A stretch of 64,000 nucleotides of DNA from Variovorax boronicumulans (GCF_030812215.1 NZ_JAUSSG010000007.1:62001-126000), one strand, 5' to 3'; positions 28,790 through 39,019 are shown, counted from the stretch's first letter. The notes: generated by a model not told the origin, from the sequence alone. Made by a program: numbers and translations.

Positions 28790-28871
28790 TCGTTCTTGCC
28801 GGCCAGTTCACTGGCCTTTGCCGTTGCTGAAGGCCGCGTGAAGAGAGTAGCTCGTGCGCGATGATCGACGC

Positions 28872-29477
28872 ATGTCAGAACAGCTTCTTCTTCCCGGAAT
28901 CGATCCCCCGCCGCGGCCTCTGCCGCGACCCCGAACCAAGGCACGCCGCAAGGAGCCGCTGCCGCACACGCTTTTCCTCGCGATCTTTCCGAGTGCCGAA
29001 GACGCCGCATCGATTGCGGCGCTCGGTGCGCAACTCAACGACCGCCATGCGCTGAAAGGAATGCTGAGCGAGCCGCATCGCCTGCATGTCACGCTGCACG
29101 ATCTCGGCGGCTACGAGACGGTGCCGCGCAAGAAAGTGCAGGCCGCGCTGGAGGCCGCCGCAACCGTCTCGCCGCCTTCGTTCGAGGTCGTCTTCGACCA
29201 TGCCATGAGCTATGCGAATGGCAAGGCCTTCGTGCTGTGCGGCGAAGAGGGTGTTGCCGCATTGGCCGACTTCCGGCAGCGCCTCGGTGAAGCGCTCGCC
29301 GACGCGGGGCTGAAGCCCGACCGCAGCTTCACGCCGCACATGACCCTCGCGTACACGCGCCGCAAGATCGAAAAGCATGCGATCGATCCGATCCGCTGGA
29401 CGGCGGGCTCCTTTGCGCTCATCGACAGCCATGTCGGGGAGGGCGTGCACGAAGTGCTGGGACGGTGGCCTGCATGA
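28872..29477 (+). CDS. thpR: 2'-5' RNA ligase / 2H phosphoesterase family protein
   Basis: Two-histidine phosphoesterase superfamily protein, 201 residues. Both HxT motifs are present: His72-Val-Thr74 ('RLHVTLHDLGG') and His156-Met-Thr158 ('FTPHMTLAYTRRKI'). Family members include RNA 2',3'-cyclic phosphodiesterase (ThpR). The N-terminal 30 residues are proline- and arginine-rich. ATG 28872 is preferred to the upstream GTG 28854. The stop overlaps the start of the endonuclease V gene by ATGA, so the two are translationally coupled. Confidence 0.85.
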   Translation: MSEQLLLPGIDPPPRPLPRPRTKARRKEPLPHTLFLAIFPSAEDAASIAALGAQLNDRHALKGMLSEPHRLHVTLHDLGGYETVPRKKVQAALEAAATVSPPSFEVVFDHAMSYANGKAFVLCGEEGVAALADFRQRLGEALADAGLKPDRSFTPHMTLAYTRRKIEKHAIDPIRWTAGSFALIDSHVGEGVHEVLGRWPA

Positions 29478-30007
29478 GCGAGCCGCTCATCGTCTGTCTC
29501 GACGTGGACTACCGCGCTGAGATGGCGGTGGCCGCGGGTCTCTGGTTTCGCGGGTGGACGGCGGCGCGCGAAGAGACGCAGGCCGTCGCAGGCTTTCGCG
29601 AAGTGGCCGAATACCAGCCGGGCGAGTTCTATCGCCGCGAGTTGCCGTGCCTGCTCGGCGTGCTGCGCGAAGGGCCCGCGGCGGACATCGTCATCGTCGA
29701 TGGCTATGTGTCGCTGGAGCTGGGCCACGCGGGCCTGGGCGCGCATCTGCACGACGCGCTCGATCGCCAGGTGCCCGTGGTCGGCGTTGCCAAGACCGCC
29801 TATCGCAGCGCGAGTGATGTGGTCGAGGTGCTGCGCGGCCAGAGCACGTCGCCGCTGTTCGTGACGGCCATCGGCATCGACCTCGCCGCCGCGGCTGCCG
29901 AGGTGAAGCGCATGCATGGCGAGTACCGCGTGCCGACCTTGCTGCGTGCGGTGGACCAGCTTGCGCGCCGCTCGGAAATGCCGGTGCGCATCGACCCGGC
30001 CGGCTAG
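29474..30007 (+). CDS. nfi: Endonuclease V family protein
   Basis: Endonuclease V cleaves DNA or RNA near deoxyinosine/inosine. The 177-residue protein retains the catalytic acids in order: Asp10 ('VCLDVDYRAE'), Glu56 within 'EYQPGEFYRRE', and Asp76 ('IVIVDGYVSL'), plus 'VGVAKTAY' and 'SPLFVTAIGID'. It is shorter than E. coli Nfi (about 223 residues) because the N-terminal helical part is missing: the protein begins directly at the first strand. It is coupled to the 2H phosphoesterase gene, suggesting a nucleic-acid repair or RNA-processing pair. Confidence 0.85.
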   Translation: MSEPLIVCLDVDYRAEMAVAAGLWFRGWTAAREETQAVAGFREVAEYQPGEFYRRELPCLLGVLREGPAADIVIVDGYVSLELGHAGLGAHLHDALDRQVPVVGVAKTAYRSASDVVEVLRGQSTSPLFVTAIGIDLAAAAAEVKRMHGEYRVPTLLRAVDQLARRSEMPVRIDPAG

Positions 30008-30228
30008 GAAACTTCCTTCCGGTCTTTCCTGTTCTTCCTGTTGACGACTTTTTCATTCGTGCCTGAACGCAGGAACCCCAGCGTTCCCGAGTTCCCCGAA
30101 CAGTTGTCAAGCTGACGACATATTTGGCGTCGAAGCTCCCCAGGACGGCATTTTTTTCAAGAGCCGACAGGAGGGAGAGTCAGCGTGAACCACATCGTGG
30201 CGAGATCGTTCCTGCACGGGCGCATCCG

Positions 30229-33200
30229 ATGAGCGGCCCGCCGGGCCGTCATCTCGCGGAGCTTGTCGCCGACCGGCAGCACGACCGGCTGCTGCGGCTG
30301 TCGTTCCCCCAGGGCGGGGAGCCGGCGGGGGCCGACCTCGTGGTCGACACGCTGCATGCGTCCGAAGGCCTCTCGCGCGATTTCGAATTCACCGCCGGGC
30401 TGCTCAGCAGCAACGCGGGGCTGTCCCTGAAGGACCTGCAGGGCAAGATGCTCTGCGTGGAACTCGTGCGGCCCGACGGCACGCTGCGCCATTTCACCGG
30501 CATCGTCTTCGGGTTCCGGCTCGTGCGCACCGACGGCAACCTGGCCTTCTACGAAGCCCGCCTCGGCCCGTGGCTCCAGTACCTGCGGCTGCGCGCGAAC
30601 AACCGCCTCTTTCATCGCCAGACGCTGCGCGCGCAGACCGAGGCCATCTTCAACGACTACGGCGTGCTGCCCAAGTGGGAGTGGTTCGTCCGCGGCGAAG
30701 ATCCGCCCCGCACGATGGCCGTGCAGGGCGGCGGCGCCGGCGGCGAGAGCGACCACAACTACCTGCACCGCCGCTGGGAGGCGGCGGGCTACAGCTACTG
30801 GTACGAGCACTCGGCCGAAGGCCACACGCTGCATGTGTGCGACGACAGCACGCTCGCCAAGGCCGTCGACGGCTCGTCCTCCGGCATCCGCTTCCAGGAC
30901 GAAGGCGGCGCCGAGGAAGAAGACGCCATCGGCCAATGGCGCGCGGTGCGCGAACTGGTACCGGCGCAAACGGCCGTGAGCGCCTTCGACTTCAAGAGCC
31001 CGCGCCCGCAGCACGCCGAGATGCCCAGCAACAACCAGCAGGGCGACGTGCCCCAGCTGGAGGTGCACGAATACGGCGGCGCACGTCACTTCAAGACCTC
31101 GATCGAAGGCGAGGGCGTGGCGCGGCGGCGCATCGGCGAGATCGAGGCGAAGGCCAAGCGCTTCGAGGCCGAGGGCAACAACCGCTTCGTGCTGCCGGGC
31201 CGCTGGTTCCGGCTGATCGACCACTTCGGGCGCACGCAGGGCGATGGCTCCGAAAGTGAATTCCTCATCCTCTCGGTAGAGCACCGCGCAACCAACAACT
31301 ACCTGCAGGCGCCCGGCGCCGGCGCAGAGGCAATCCGGCCGAAGGGGACGCGGGCCGAATACAGGAACAGCTTCACCTGCAGCCGCCGCTTCGTCGCGTG
31401 GATGCCGGGCCGGGGCTTTCACAGCGTCGAGCAGCGGGTGCTGGCGCCGCAGACTGCGACCGTGGTCGGCCCGGCCAGCGAGGGCAGCATCCACACCGAC
31501 GAGTTCGGGCGCATCCGCATCCAGTTCCACTGGGACCGCGAAGGCCAGAACGACGAAAAAAGCTCGGCCTGGGTGCGGGTGCTGAGCAACTGGGCCGGCG
31601 GCGAGACCGGCATGGTGTCGTTCCCCCGCGTGGGCTCCGAGGTGGTGGTGCAGTGCCTCGATGGCAACCCCGACCATCCGGTGGTGATGGGCGTGGTCTA
31701 CAACGCACGGCGCATGCCGCCGTGGGCGCTGCCGGGACAGAAGGCGCTCATGGGCCTGCGCAGCCGCGAGCTCGCCGAGGGCTCGGGCAACGAGCCCGGC
31801 GGCAAGAGCAATCACCTGCTTCTGGACGACACGCCGGGCAAGATCCAGGCGCAGCTGCGAAGCGACCACGACGCAAGCCAGCTGAGCCTGGGCCACATCG
31901 CGCGCATCGAGGACAACGCGGGCCGCAAGGACGAGCGCGGCCAGGGCTTCGAGCTGCGCACCGACGGCCACGGCGCGATCCGCGCGATGGCGGGTTTGCT
32001 CATCAGCACCGAGCCGCGCCCCAACGCACAAGCGCACATCACCGACATGGGCGAGACCGTGGCGCGGCTCGCGAACGCCGGCGACCAGCAGGAGAGCCTG
32101 GCCGACCTCGCGCAGCAGCACCAGGCGCAGGACAAGGGCGGCGATCAGGACGAAGTCGGCAAGGCCCTGAAGGCACAGAGCGAGGCGGTCAAGGGCTCGG
32201 GCGGCAACCCGCAGCAGGGCGAGTTTCCGGAGTTGAGCGAGCCGCACATGGTGCTCGCGAGCCCGGCCGGCATCGCCGCGACTTCGGTCAAGTCGACGCA
32301 CCTGCACAGCGAGGAACACGTCGCATTGACCAGCGCACAGCACATGAGTTTTTCGGTGGGCAAGCGGCTGCTCGCGAGCGCCATCGAGTCGGTGCGCATC
32401 TTTGCCTACAAGCTCGGCATGAAGCTGGTCGCGGCCAACGGCGACATCGACATCCAGGCGCTGAAGGACAACATCAACCTGCTCGCGAAACTCAAGATCA
32501 CGCAGACCGCCGACGAGATCGTGATCACCGCCAAGCAAAAGGTCACCATCGTCGGTGCGGGCAGCTATACGCACTGGAGCGCCGACGGCATCCGCAGCGG
32601 CACCAGCGGCGCGTGGGTCGCGCACGCGGCATCGCATTCGCTGATCGGCCCCGACACGCGACCCGCCTCGTTCCCCTCGCCGCCCGCACCGGGCAACGGC
32701 ACGCTCGAACTCTTCAACAAGTACGTGGCCGACCAGCGCGGCGTGAAGGGCGGCGACTACGAAGTCGTCGATGCGCTGGGCACGGTCAAGACCGGCAAGC
32801 TCGATGCGAACGGTTTCGCCAGCGTCGCAGGGCTGTTCCCCGGGCCCGCGAGCGTTACCTTCGGCGACGACCCGAGCCGGACGTGGGAGGAGGGCAGCTA
32901 CTTCGGCAAGCCCAGGAACGATGCGGCCGGCGGCGCGGATGCGGCAGGCGCAGGAGGTCTGGGCGGGGCAGCGCAGGCCGCGATGGGGCAGATCGCCGGC
33001 GTGCTCGGAAAAAGCGGCATCGCGGCCGATGCGGGCGGACTTGCCAGCCTCGCGCAGACCGTGCAATCGGGCCTGCAGGCCGCGCGCACCTTGCAGGCGG
33101 TGGGCAAGGGCGATCTGGCGGGCCTCGCGGGCGGGGCCGCGAGCCTGCTGGGCAATCCGGCGGGTTCGCTCACGGGCGCGGCGGTGCAGGCTGCGGGTTC

Positions 33201-33327
33201 TTCCGTGGGCAAGCTGTTGCCTCCCAAGCTGGCCGATGCCGCCGCCAACCTGCTGCCGCGCGCGACCACCGCCACCGGGGTACAGCCCGAGATCGCGGGT
33301 CTCAAGATCCCCGGCTTCGTGGGCTGA
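30229..33327 (+). CDS. vgrG: Type VI secretion system tip protein VgrG with C-terminal extension
   Basis: VgrG forms the trimeric spike of the type VI secretion tube. The 1032-residue protein has the gp27/gp5-like core, with 'ASEGLSRDFEFTAGLLS' at the start, the OB-fold part 'WVRVLSNWAGGETGM' and 'SFPRVGSEVVVQCLDGNPD' near residues 450-485, and a DUF2345 region (about 673-795). A C-terminal domain with 'GTLELFNKYVADQ' and an Ala/Gly-rich tail follows, of unknown function. Start 30229 is chosen because upstream residues to 30124 are not VgrG-like. No tss core genes lie in the window, so this is an orphan vgrG. The preceding 221 bases (30008-30228) show only a pyrimidine-rich stretch. Confidence 0.93.
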   Translation: MSGPPGRHLAELVADRQHDRLLRLSFPQGGEPAGADLVVDTLHASEGLSRDFEFTAGLLSSNAGLSLKDLQGKMLCVELVRPDGTLRHFTGIVFGFRLVRTDGNLAFYEARLGPWLQYLRLRANNRLFHRQTLRAQTEAIFNDYGVLPKWEWFVRGEDPPRTMAVQGGGAGGESDHNYLHRRWEAAGYSYWYEHSAEGHTLHVCDDSTLAKAVDGSSSGIRFQDEGGAEEEDAIGQWRAVRELVPAQTAVSAFDFKSPRPQHAEMPSNNQQGDVPQLEVHEYGGARHFKTSIEGEGVARRRIGEIEAKAKRFEAEGNNRFVLPGRWFRLIDHFGRTQGDGSESEFLILSVEHRATNNYLQAPGAGAEAIRPKGTRAEYRNSFTCSRRFVAWMPGRGFHSVEQRVLAPQTATVVGPASEGSIHTDEFGRIRIQFHWDREGQNDEKSSAWVRVLSNWAGGETGMVSFPRVGSEVVVQCLDGNPDHPVVMGVVYNARRMPPWALPGQKALMGLRSRELAEGSGNEPGGKSNHLLLDDTPGKIQAQLRSDHDASQLSLGHIARIEDNAGRKDERGQGFELRTDGHGAIRAMAGLLISTEPRPNAQAHITDMGETVARLANAGDQQESLADLAQQHQAQDKGGDQDEVGKALKAQSEAVKGSGGNPQQGEFPELSEPHMVLASPAGIAATSVKSTHLHSEEHVALTSAQHMSFSVGKRLLASAIESVRIFAYKLGMKLVAANGDIDIQALKDNINLLAKLKITQTADEIVITAKQKVTIVGAGSYTHWSADGIRSGTSGAWVAHAASHSLIGPDTRPASFPSPPAPGNGTLELFNKYVADQRGVKGGDYEVVDALGTVKTGKLDANGFASVAGLFPGPASVTFGDDPSRTWEEGSYFGKPRNDAAGGADAAGAGGLGGAAQAAMGQIAGVLGKSGIAADAGGLASLAQTVQSGLQAARTLQAVGKGDLAGLAGGAASLLGNPAGSLTGAAVQAAGSSVGKLLPPKLADAAANLLPRATTATGVQPEIAGLKIPGFVG

Positions 33328-33379
33328 GCGGGGCGCGGGCAATCGACAACGAACAACCGAATTCCAGGGACCCCATTTC

Positions 33380-36300
33380 ATGGCCGAATCTGCCGACGCT
33401 GGCGAATACGCGATCGAACCCCTCGAGCGGATCAACGCCTCCGAGGTGGCCGAGGGCTTCAGCCCCTTCGACAAGTGGCTGCGCGAGAACACCGACGGCA
33501 TCGTCACGCTCGACCGCCTCAAGACCGTCGGCAACGCGATTCCGGGTGTCTCGAACCTCATCGCGTTTTCCGATGTGGTCTACGACATCATCGAGATCAA
33601 CGACCTGAAGCAAGCCGGCAAGGAGGTGACATTCATCTCGTGGGTCAACCTGGGCGTCGACGCCATCGGCGTGATCCCGATGCCCGGCACGGGGCCGGCG
33701 CGCGTGGCGCTGCGCGCGCCGCTGCAACTGGCCAAGCAGAAGCTCAAGCAGGGCGCGAAGAACCTCGCGGAAGACTTCCTCATCCTCATCGCGGGTCACC
33801 TGGCGAACGCCATCAAGGGCGAGCTCGAGGAGTTCATCAAGACCGCGCAGAGCCAGCTGAAAGCCATGCTGGAGGAGTGCGGCAAGTTCGCGGAGAAGCT
33901 GGCCAACGCACTGGCCGATGCGCTGCTCTCGGCGCTCGACGGGCACCTGTTCAACCCCAACACCAGCGTGCGCTCGGCAAACGTCGCGCTCAAGGCCGCG
34001 GATCGCACCTCCTGGTGGAACCCGCTCGAAAAATCGGAGCACCTGTTGCGCGCGGCCAAGAACATGTTCGTGGCGAGCAACAAGGAGGCCGCCAACATGG
34101 CGCTGGGCGGTGCCTCCAGCGTGGCCACCTACATCTCGCCCGAATTCAGGACGCACATCCAGTCCCTCGCCAAGGCCATGCGCGCGCTCGGGAAGCTGGC
34201 CGCCAGGAAGATGCTCGAGCTGGTCGACCCGGGCACGATGTTCAGCATCGGCTGGCTGCTGATGAAGATCCTGGAGGTCGCGCCCAAGCTCAAGCGCAAG
34301 CGGGGCGGCACGGTGCATCCGCGCAGGGTCAACAACGTCAAGGACAAGCGCGGCCCCGGCACCCTGGAGCCGCGCAGGCGCCAGAAGCGCAGCACCGCCG
34401 ATGGCCGCCCCTGCAAGTGCCCCGGCTCGGCGACGGCGCGCTCCATCTCCCTGAGCCTGGGCGCCGAAACGCTCACGCACACCGACTTCGAATTGCCCGG
34501 CGCCTTGCCGATCACCTGGAGCCGTACCTACCGTTCGGACCTCGGCGCGTATGACCTGGGCGTGCTGGGCGCGCGCTGGATCACGCCCTACACGACGCAG
34601 CTGGACATCGAGCTCCTCGATGACGGCAGCGAAGGCGCTTTTCTCCACCACGCGGAAGACGGCCGCACGAAGCGCTACCCCGCGCTCGCCGTGGGACAGG
34701 CGCACCGCGACGTCATCGAGGACCTGACCCTCGTGCGCCTTTCGCCCGACCTCCTGACCATCAACCAGGGCCGCGATTGGATGCAGACCTACGAGCGCAT
34801 TCCCGCGCTTGACGGCCGGCGCGGCTTCTTCCGGCTCGCGCTCATGCAGATGCGCGCCGGCGCGAGCGTGGCGCTGCGCTACGACCATGCGCACCCGCTG
34901 TGGCCGGCGCATGCGGTGCTCAGCGATGTCATGGTCAAGCAGGGCGCCGAGACCATCGCCCATGCGGGCACGCGCATCGATGAGGCGGGGCGGCTTGCGG
35001 GCGTGTGGGAAATCAAGGAAGGGCAGCTCGTGCGGCAACTCGCCGCCTATGCCTACGACGCGAACGGCGACCTCGTCCAGGCGCAGGACGAGAACGGGCC
35101 CCTCGCGCCCATTGCGGTGACCGAGCCGCTCGCCGACGAGACGCAGCAGCAGCAACGCACCTCCACCGCCTGGCACTACGCGTACGACCACCACCTCCTC
35201 ACCCGCTACGAAGACCGCACCGGGCGCGGCGTGAACCTCGCCTACGACGGCACCGGCCCCAACGCCCGCGCCGTGCGCGAGTGGATGGACGACGGCAGCT
35301 TCGACACCCGCGTGCGCTGGGCCGAGCACATCCGCCTCACGACCGTGACCGATGCGCTGGGCCACGAGACCCGCTACTACTACGACGAGCTGGGCTACAC
35401 CTACCGCGTGATCCACCCCGACCTGCGCGAGGAATGGTTCTTTCGCGACGAGGCTCGCAACATCGTGCGCCACATCCAAAGCAACGGCGGCGTCGAGCAC
35501 TTCAGTTACGACGCCGAGGGCCGGCTCGTGAGCCAGACGCGTGCCGACGGCAGCGAGATCTACCTGGACTGGGACGACAGCGGCAACCTCGTGAAAGTCC
35601 TCGACCCCGAGGGCCAGGTGTGGCTGCGTGCGTACGACGTGCAGGGCAACCTCATTGAGGAAACCGATCCGCTGGGCCACAAGACAAGGTACGAGTACGA
35701 CAAGGCCGGACTGCCCGTGCGCATTGCCGATGCAAAGGGCGGCATCACCCGCATGGCCTACAACACCGTGGGCCAGCTGCTGTCGCGCACCGACTGCTCG
35801 GGCAAGACCACCACCTGGGCCTATGACGCGCGCGGCCGGTTGGTTCAAGGCACCGATGCCGCCGGCCAGTCCACGCACTACCGCTATGCGCGTGGGCAGC
35901 TCGAGGCCATCGTCAACCCCGACCAGAGCACCGAGCGCTTCGCCCACGATGCCGAAGGGCGCCTGCTCGCGCACACCGACGTGCTCGGCCGCACGACCCG
36001 CTACGGCTACAGCGAAGCCGGCCTGATCGCGCGGCGCACCGACGCCGCGGGTCGGCAATTGGCCTACCGCTGGGACAAGCTCGGCCGCCTCGTGCAGCTC
36101 GACAACGAAAACCGCAGCAGCTACACCTTCGCCTACGACCCCGTGGGCCGCCTGCTCGCCGAGGTCGGCTTCGACGGCCAGAAGACCGGCTACGCGTACG
36201 CCGAATTCAACGGGGTGCTGGAGAAGATCGAGCAGCCGCTGCAGTCCATCGGCATGCGCTTCGACGCAATGGGCCGGCTGCTGGAGCGCACCGCGGGCGA

Positions 36301-38257
36301 GGCCAGTGAGACCTTCGGCTACGACGCCACCGGAAGGCTGGTGGCCGCGAACAACCGCGATGCGCGGCTGCAGTGGTTCTACGACCCGGTGGGCAACGCG
36401 GTGCGCGAGCACCTGCACTACCTGCATCACGAAGGCGGCGCGTCGGAAAAACCGATGACCGCCGTGTGGCGCCACCAGTACGACGAACTGGGCAACCGCA
36501 CCGCGAGCACGCGGCCCGACGGCCACGAGGTGCGCCTTCTCACCTATGGCTCGGGCCATGTCCACGGGTTGATGCTCGACGGGCAGGACATCGTCTCCTT
36601 CGAGCGCGACGACCTGCACCGCGAAGTCGCGCGGGAACAGGGCAACGGGCTGACCCAGAGCCTGGACTACGACCCGATGGGGCGGCTACTCGAGCAGCGG
36701 GTCGCGTCCATGGCGGAAACCACGACGGCCGCCGCTGCCGCCGCAACGGGCAACGCCGGCGGCGTGCTGGTCCGCCGCAGCTACGCCTACGACAAGGTCG
36801 GGCAACTGGTCGGCATCGGCGACACCCGGCGCGGCCGCCTCGACTACCGCTACGACCCGGTGGGCCGGCTGATCCAGGCCAACAGCGCGCTGGGCCGGGA
36901 AGTCTTCGCTTTCGATCCCGCGGGCAACATCGCCGCGCCGGGCTGGCCCGAGGCGCCGGGGCAACCGGCCGCGACAGCGCGCGGCACGGGCCTTCGCGAC
37001 GAGCCGTTGCCTGAATCGCGCACGAGCCACGTCGCCGCGCACAAGCTGCTGGACAACCTGCTCAAGGATTACGCCGGCACCACCTACCGCTACGACGTGC
37101 AGGGCAACCTCGTCGAGCGCGTGCGCAACGGCGAGCGCACCAGCTTCGAGTGGGACGGCTTCGGCCGCATGGTCGCGGCCAGGAGCCACCAGCAGGGCAC
37201 GACCACCTTCGCCTACGACGCACTGGGCCGCCGCGTCGCCAAGCACAGCCCGAAGGCCCGCACCGTGTACGGCTGGGACGGCGACGTGCTCGCGTATGAA
37301 AGCGTGGAGAGAGCCGCCGACAGCAAGTCCGTCAAAGCGCAGGCCCGCACCGTTCACTACCTCTACGAGCCCGGCAGCTTCAGGCCGCTGCTGCAGGCCA
37401 GGAAACAGCAGGCCATTGCCCTGCACGCCACGCCAGACTACGCGGCGATGGTGGCCGAGGAGGGCGATTACGACGTGGCGCGAGACCCGCTATGGACGAC
37501 CGAGCCGGTGGCGCAGCCCTTTGCGAAAGAAGAGATCTGCTACTACCAGTGCGACCACCTCGGCACGCCGCAGGAACTGACCGACGACGAAGGCCGCATC
37601 GCGTGGTCCGCGCAGTACCGGGCGTGGGGCGAAGCGCGGGAAGCGATCGCGCAGGCGGCGGAGAACGCGGGAATCCGGAATCCGATCCGATTCCAGGGGC
37701 AGTATTTCGACGAGGAGACGGGGCTGCATTACAACCGGCACCGGTATTACGATCCGCACAGTGGGCGGTTTGTGAGCAAGGACCCGATTGGATTGTTCGG
37801 CGGAATAAATTTGCAGGCCTATGCCCCGAATCCGACGGGCTGGATTGATCCCGGTGGCCTGTGCAGCACCACCTTGGACAGGAATCTGGGCGGCGCCACC
37901 GGCGACCAGATGCAGGCGCATCACCTTATTCCGGAAGAGATCTGGGACAAGAATGCCGCCTTCCTGGGAAAAATAGGATTGAGCGGGCAAAAAGACAATT
38001 CGGAAAATGGCCTTCTGATGCCGAGCAACCAGAAAAAAATGAAGCAGATGAAGAGGAAAGTCTATCACTGCGGCTCTCATGCACTTTATTCGGCTGAAGT
38101 TGGTGCAAGAATCACGAAAATTGAAAAACTGTACGATGCCGAGAAGATCGATGCGGGTCAGGCAAAATCCAGAATTGCGGCGCTGCAAACCAGCTTGAGA
38201 GCCGAAATTCTTCTTGGGGCGGTGCCTCGAAATCCGAAAACGGGAAGGCTGATGTGA
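33380..38257 (+). CDS. Rhs repeat effector with C-terminal AHH-type nuclease
   Basis: Large polymorphic toxin, 1625 residues. The N-terminal 330 residues are helical and hydrophobic around 50-130 ('GVIPMPGTGPARVALR'), like the N-terminal region of VgrG-linked Rhs effectors, but no PAAR motif is visible. A Cys-containing linker (KCPGSA) leads to the Rhs/YD repeat cage (about 360-1490), which ends with the conserved block 'GQYFDEETGLHYNRHRYYDP' and 'TGWIDPGGL'. The remaining 132 residues are the variable toxin. 'QMQAHHLIPEEIW' (near residue 1511), 'ENGLLMPSN' and 'HCGSHALYSAEV' mark an AHH nuclease of the HNH/Endo VII superfamily. It lies 52 bases after vgrG and 4 bases before the putative immunity gene. 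Confidence 0.92.
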   Translation: MAESADAGEYAIEPLERINASEVAEGFSPFDKWLRENTDGIVTLDRLKTVGNAIPGVSNLIAFSDVVYDIIEINDLKQAGKEVTFISWVNLGVDAIGVIPMPGTGPARVALRAPLQLAKQKLKQGAKNLAEDFLILIAGHLANAIKGELEEFIKTAQSQLKAMLEECGKFAEKLANALADALLSALDGHLFNPNTSVRSANVALKAADRTSWWNPLEKSEHLLRAAKNMFVASNKEAANMALGGASSVATYISPEFRTHIQSLAKAMRALGKLAARKMLELVDPGTMFSIGWLLMKILEVAPKLKRKRGGTVHPRRVNNVKDKRGPGTLEPRRRQKRSTADGRPCKCPGSATARSISLSLGAETLTHTDFELPGALPITWSRTYRSDLGAYDLGVLGARWITPYTTQLDIELLDDGSEGAFLHHAEDGRTKRYPALAVGQAHRDVIEDLTLVRLSPDLLTINQGRDWMQTYERIPALDGRRGFFRLALMQMRAGASVALRYDHAHPLWPAHAVLSDVMVKQGAETIAHAGTRIDEAGRLAGVWEIKEGQLVRQLAAYAYDANGDLVQAQDENGPLAPIAVTEPLADETQQQQRTSTAWHYAYDHHLLTRYEDRTGRGVNLAYDGTGPNARAVREWMDDGSFDTRVRWAEHIRLTTVTDALGHETRYYYDELGYTYRVIHPDLREEWFFRDEARNIVRHIQSNGGVEHFSYDAEGRLVSQTRADGSEIYLDWDDSGNLVKVLDPEGQVWLRAYDVQGNLIEETDPLGHKTRYEYDKAGLPVRIADAKGGITRMAYNTVGQLLSRTDCSGKTTTWAYDARGRLVQGTDAAGQSTHYRYARGQLEAIVNPDQSTERFAHDAEGRLLAHTDVLGRTTRYGYSEAGLIARRTDAAGRQLAYRWDKLGRLVQLDNENRSSYTFAYDPVGRLLAEVGFDGQKTGYAYAEFNGVLEKIEQPLQSIGMRFDAMGRLLERTAGEASETFGYDATGRLVAANNRDARLQWFYDPVGNAVREHLHYLHHEGGASEKPMTAVWRHQYDELGNRTASTRPDGHEVRLLTYGSGHVHGLMLDGQDIVSFERDDLHREVAREQGNGLTQSLDYDPMGRLLEQRVASMAETTTAAAAAATGNAGGVLVRRSYAYDKVGQLVGIGDTRRGRLDYRYDPVGRLIQANSALGREVFAFDPAGNIAAPGWPEAPGQPAATARGTGLRDEPLPESRTSHVAAHKLLDNLLKDYAGTTYRYDVQGNLVERVRNGERTSFEWDGFGRMVAARSHQQGTTTFAYDALGRRVAKHSPKARTVYGWDGDVLAYESVERAADSKSVKAQARTVHYLYEPGSFRPLLQARKQQAIALHATPDYAAMVAEEGDYDVARDPLWTTEPVAQPFAKEEICYYQCDHLGTPQELTDDEGRIAWSAQYRAWGEAREAIAQAAENAGIRNPIRFQGQYFDEETGLHYNRHRYYDPHSGRFVSKDPIGLFGGINLQAYAPNPTGWIDPGGLCSTTLDRNLGGATGDQMQAHHLIPEEIWDKNAAFLGKIGLSGQKDNSENGLLMPSNQKKMKQMKRKVYHCGSHALYSAEVGARITKIEKLYDAEKIDAGQAKSRIAALQTSLRAEILLGAVPRNPKTGRLM

Positions 38258-38261
38258 AGAA

Positions 38262-38924
38262 ATGAAGTACTACGCCGTAACGCAAAAGAAAGAACGAGGC
38301 TGCCCGATCGGTTACTTGAATGCAGTTCTCTACGATCACTGTCCGGAGCACCCCGAGTCCATTCAGCACGGAATGGTCTACCCGTGGTATGCGGACAAGA
38401 AAAATCTGAAATCGTTTCCGTCGGGAATGTGCTTGGTGGTGAAGGAGAAGCTGATTGATTTTTCGATCAGATCGGATGCCTCGCATCAGTACCTGAGAGA
38501 AGATTTTTTTCATCTCTTGCAGGATTTCGGAGCGGGCATACAGGATTTCAAGGAAATCCTTGTTGTCTCGAGTGCTCATAAAAATGAAATCACGGAGGCA
38601 AAATACTTTGCGTCAATATTTTCCCGTGAATTTTATTTGAGCGAATCCAATGCAATCGATTTTCCAGCCTCCGACCTGGAGAAGGATGAGTTTGATTTTT
38701 TGGCGCTGAAGAAGTTGAAAATCAATAAAGATGTGGAGGCGGATGTTTTTGGAATTCAAAATCTCGAGCCAAAGCACAATACAATTATTTGCTCTGAAAG
38801 GTTCGTGGTTGCAGCAAATAAATCAGGCGTTAAAGGCGTGGATTTTGTCGACCTGGACGTCGCAAAATGGCCGGATGTGAATTCATTTTCCTACGATCCC
38901 AAGGAAATTCTCGCAATTCTTTAA
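38262..38924 (+). CDS. Putative immunity protein to the Rhs-AHH toxin
   Basis: Protein of 220 residues beginning four bases after the Rhs stop, the normal place of a cognate immunity gene. I cannot assign a family with certainty. The block 'IICSERFVVAANKSGVKGVDF' near the C-terminus resembles the DUF1629/Imm11-like group of immunity proteins. No signal peptide or membrane helix is seen, so it should act in the cytoplasm, as expected against a nuclease. The gene and the toxin tip are visibly AT-rich compared with everything around, a common mark of exchanged toxin/immunity cassettes. Confidence 0.75.
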   Translation: MKYYAVTQKKERGCPIGYLNAVLYDHCPEHPESIQHGMVYPWYADKKNLKSFPSGMCLVVKEKLIDFSIRSDASHQYLREDFFHLLQDFGAGIQDFKEILVVSSAHKNEITEAKYFASIFSREFYLSESNAIDFPASDLEKDEFDFLALKKLKINKDVEADVFGIQNLEPKHNTIICSERFVVAANKSGVKGVDFVDLDVAKWPDVNSFSYDPKEILAIL

Positions 38925-39019
38925 CAAAGAAGGGGGCGGCTTCAAGAAGCAATGATTTTTGCCGAAGGGTCGAATCGTGGTTTATTCCAATTCCCAAGAA
39001 TTCCCGGTCAGGTGACCCC

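Noticed and set aside
30157..33561. Open frame of 1134 codons antisense to vgrG
   Set aside because: Sense frame is a clear VgrG. Antisense lacks domains and has biased composition typical of a shadow.
33302..36619. Open frame of 1105 codons antisense to rhs
   Set aside because: The YD repeat gene explains it; the antisense frame is a repetitive shadow.
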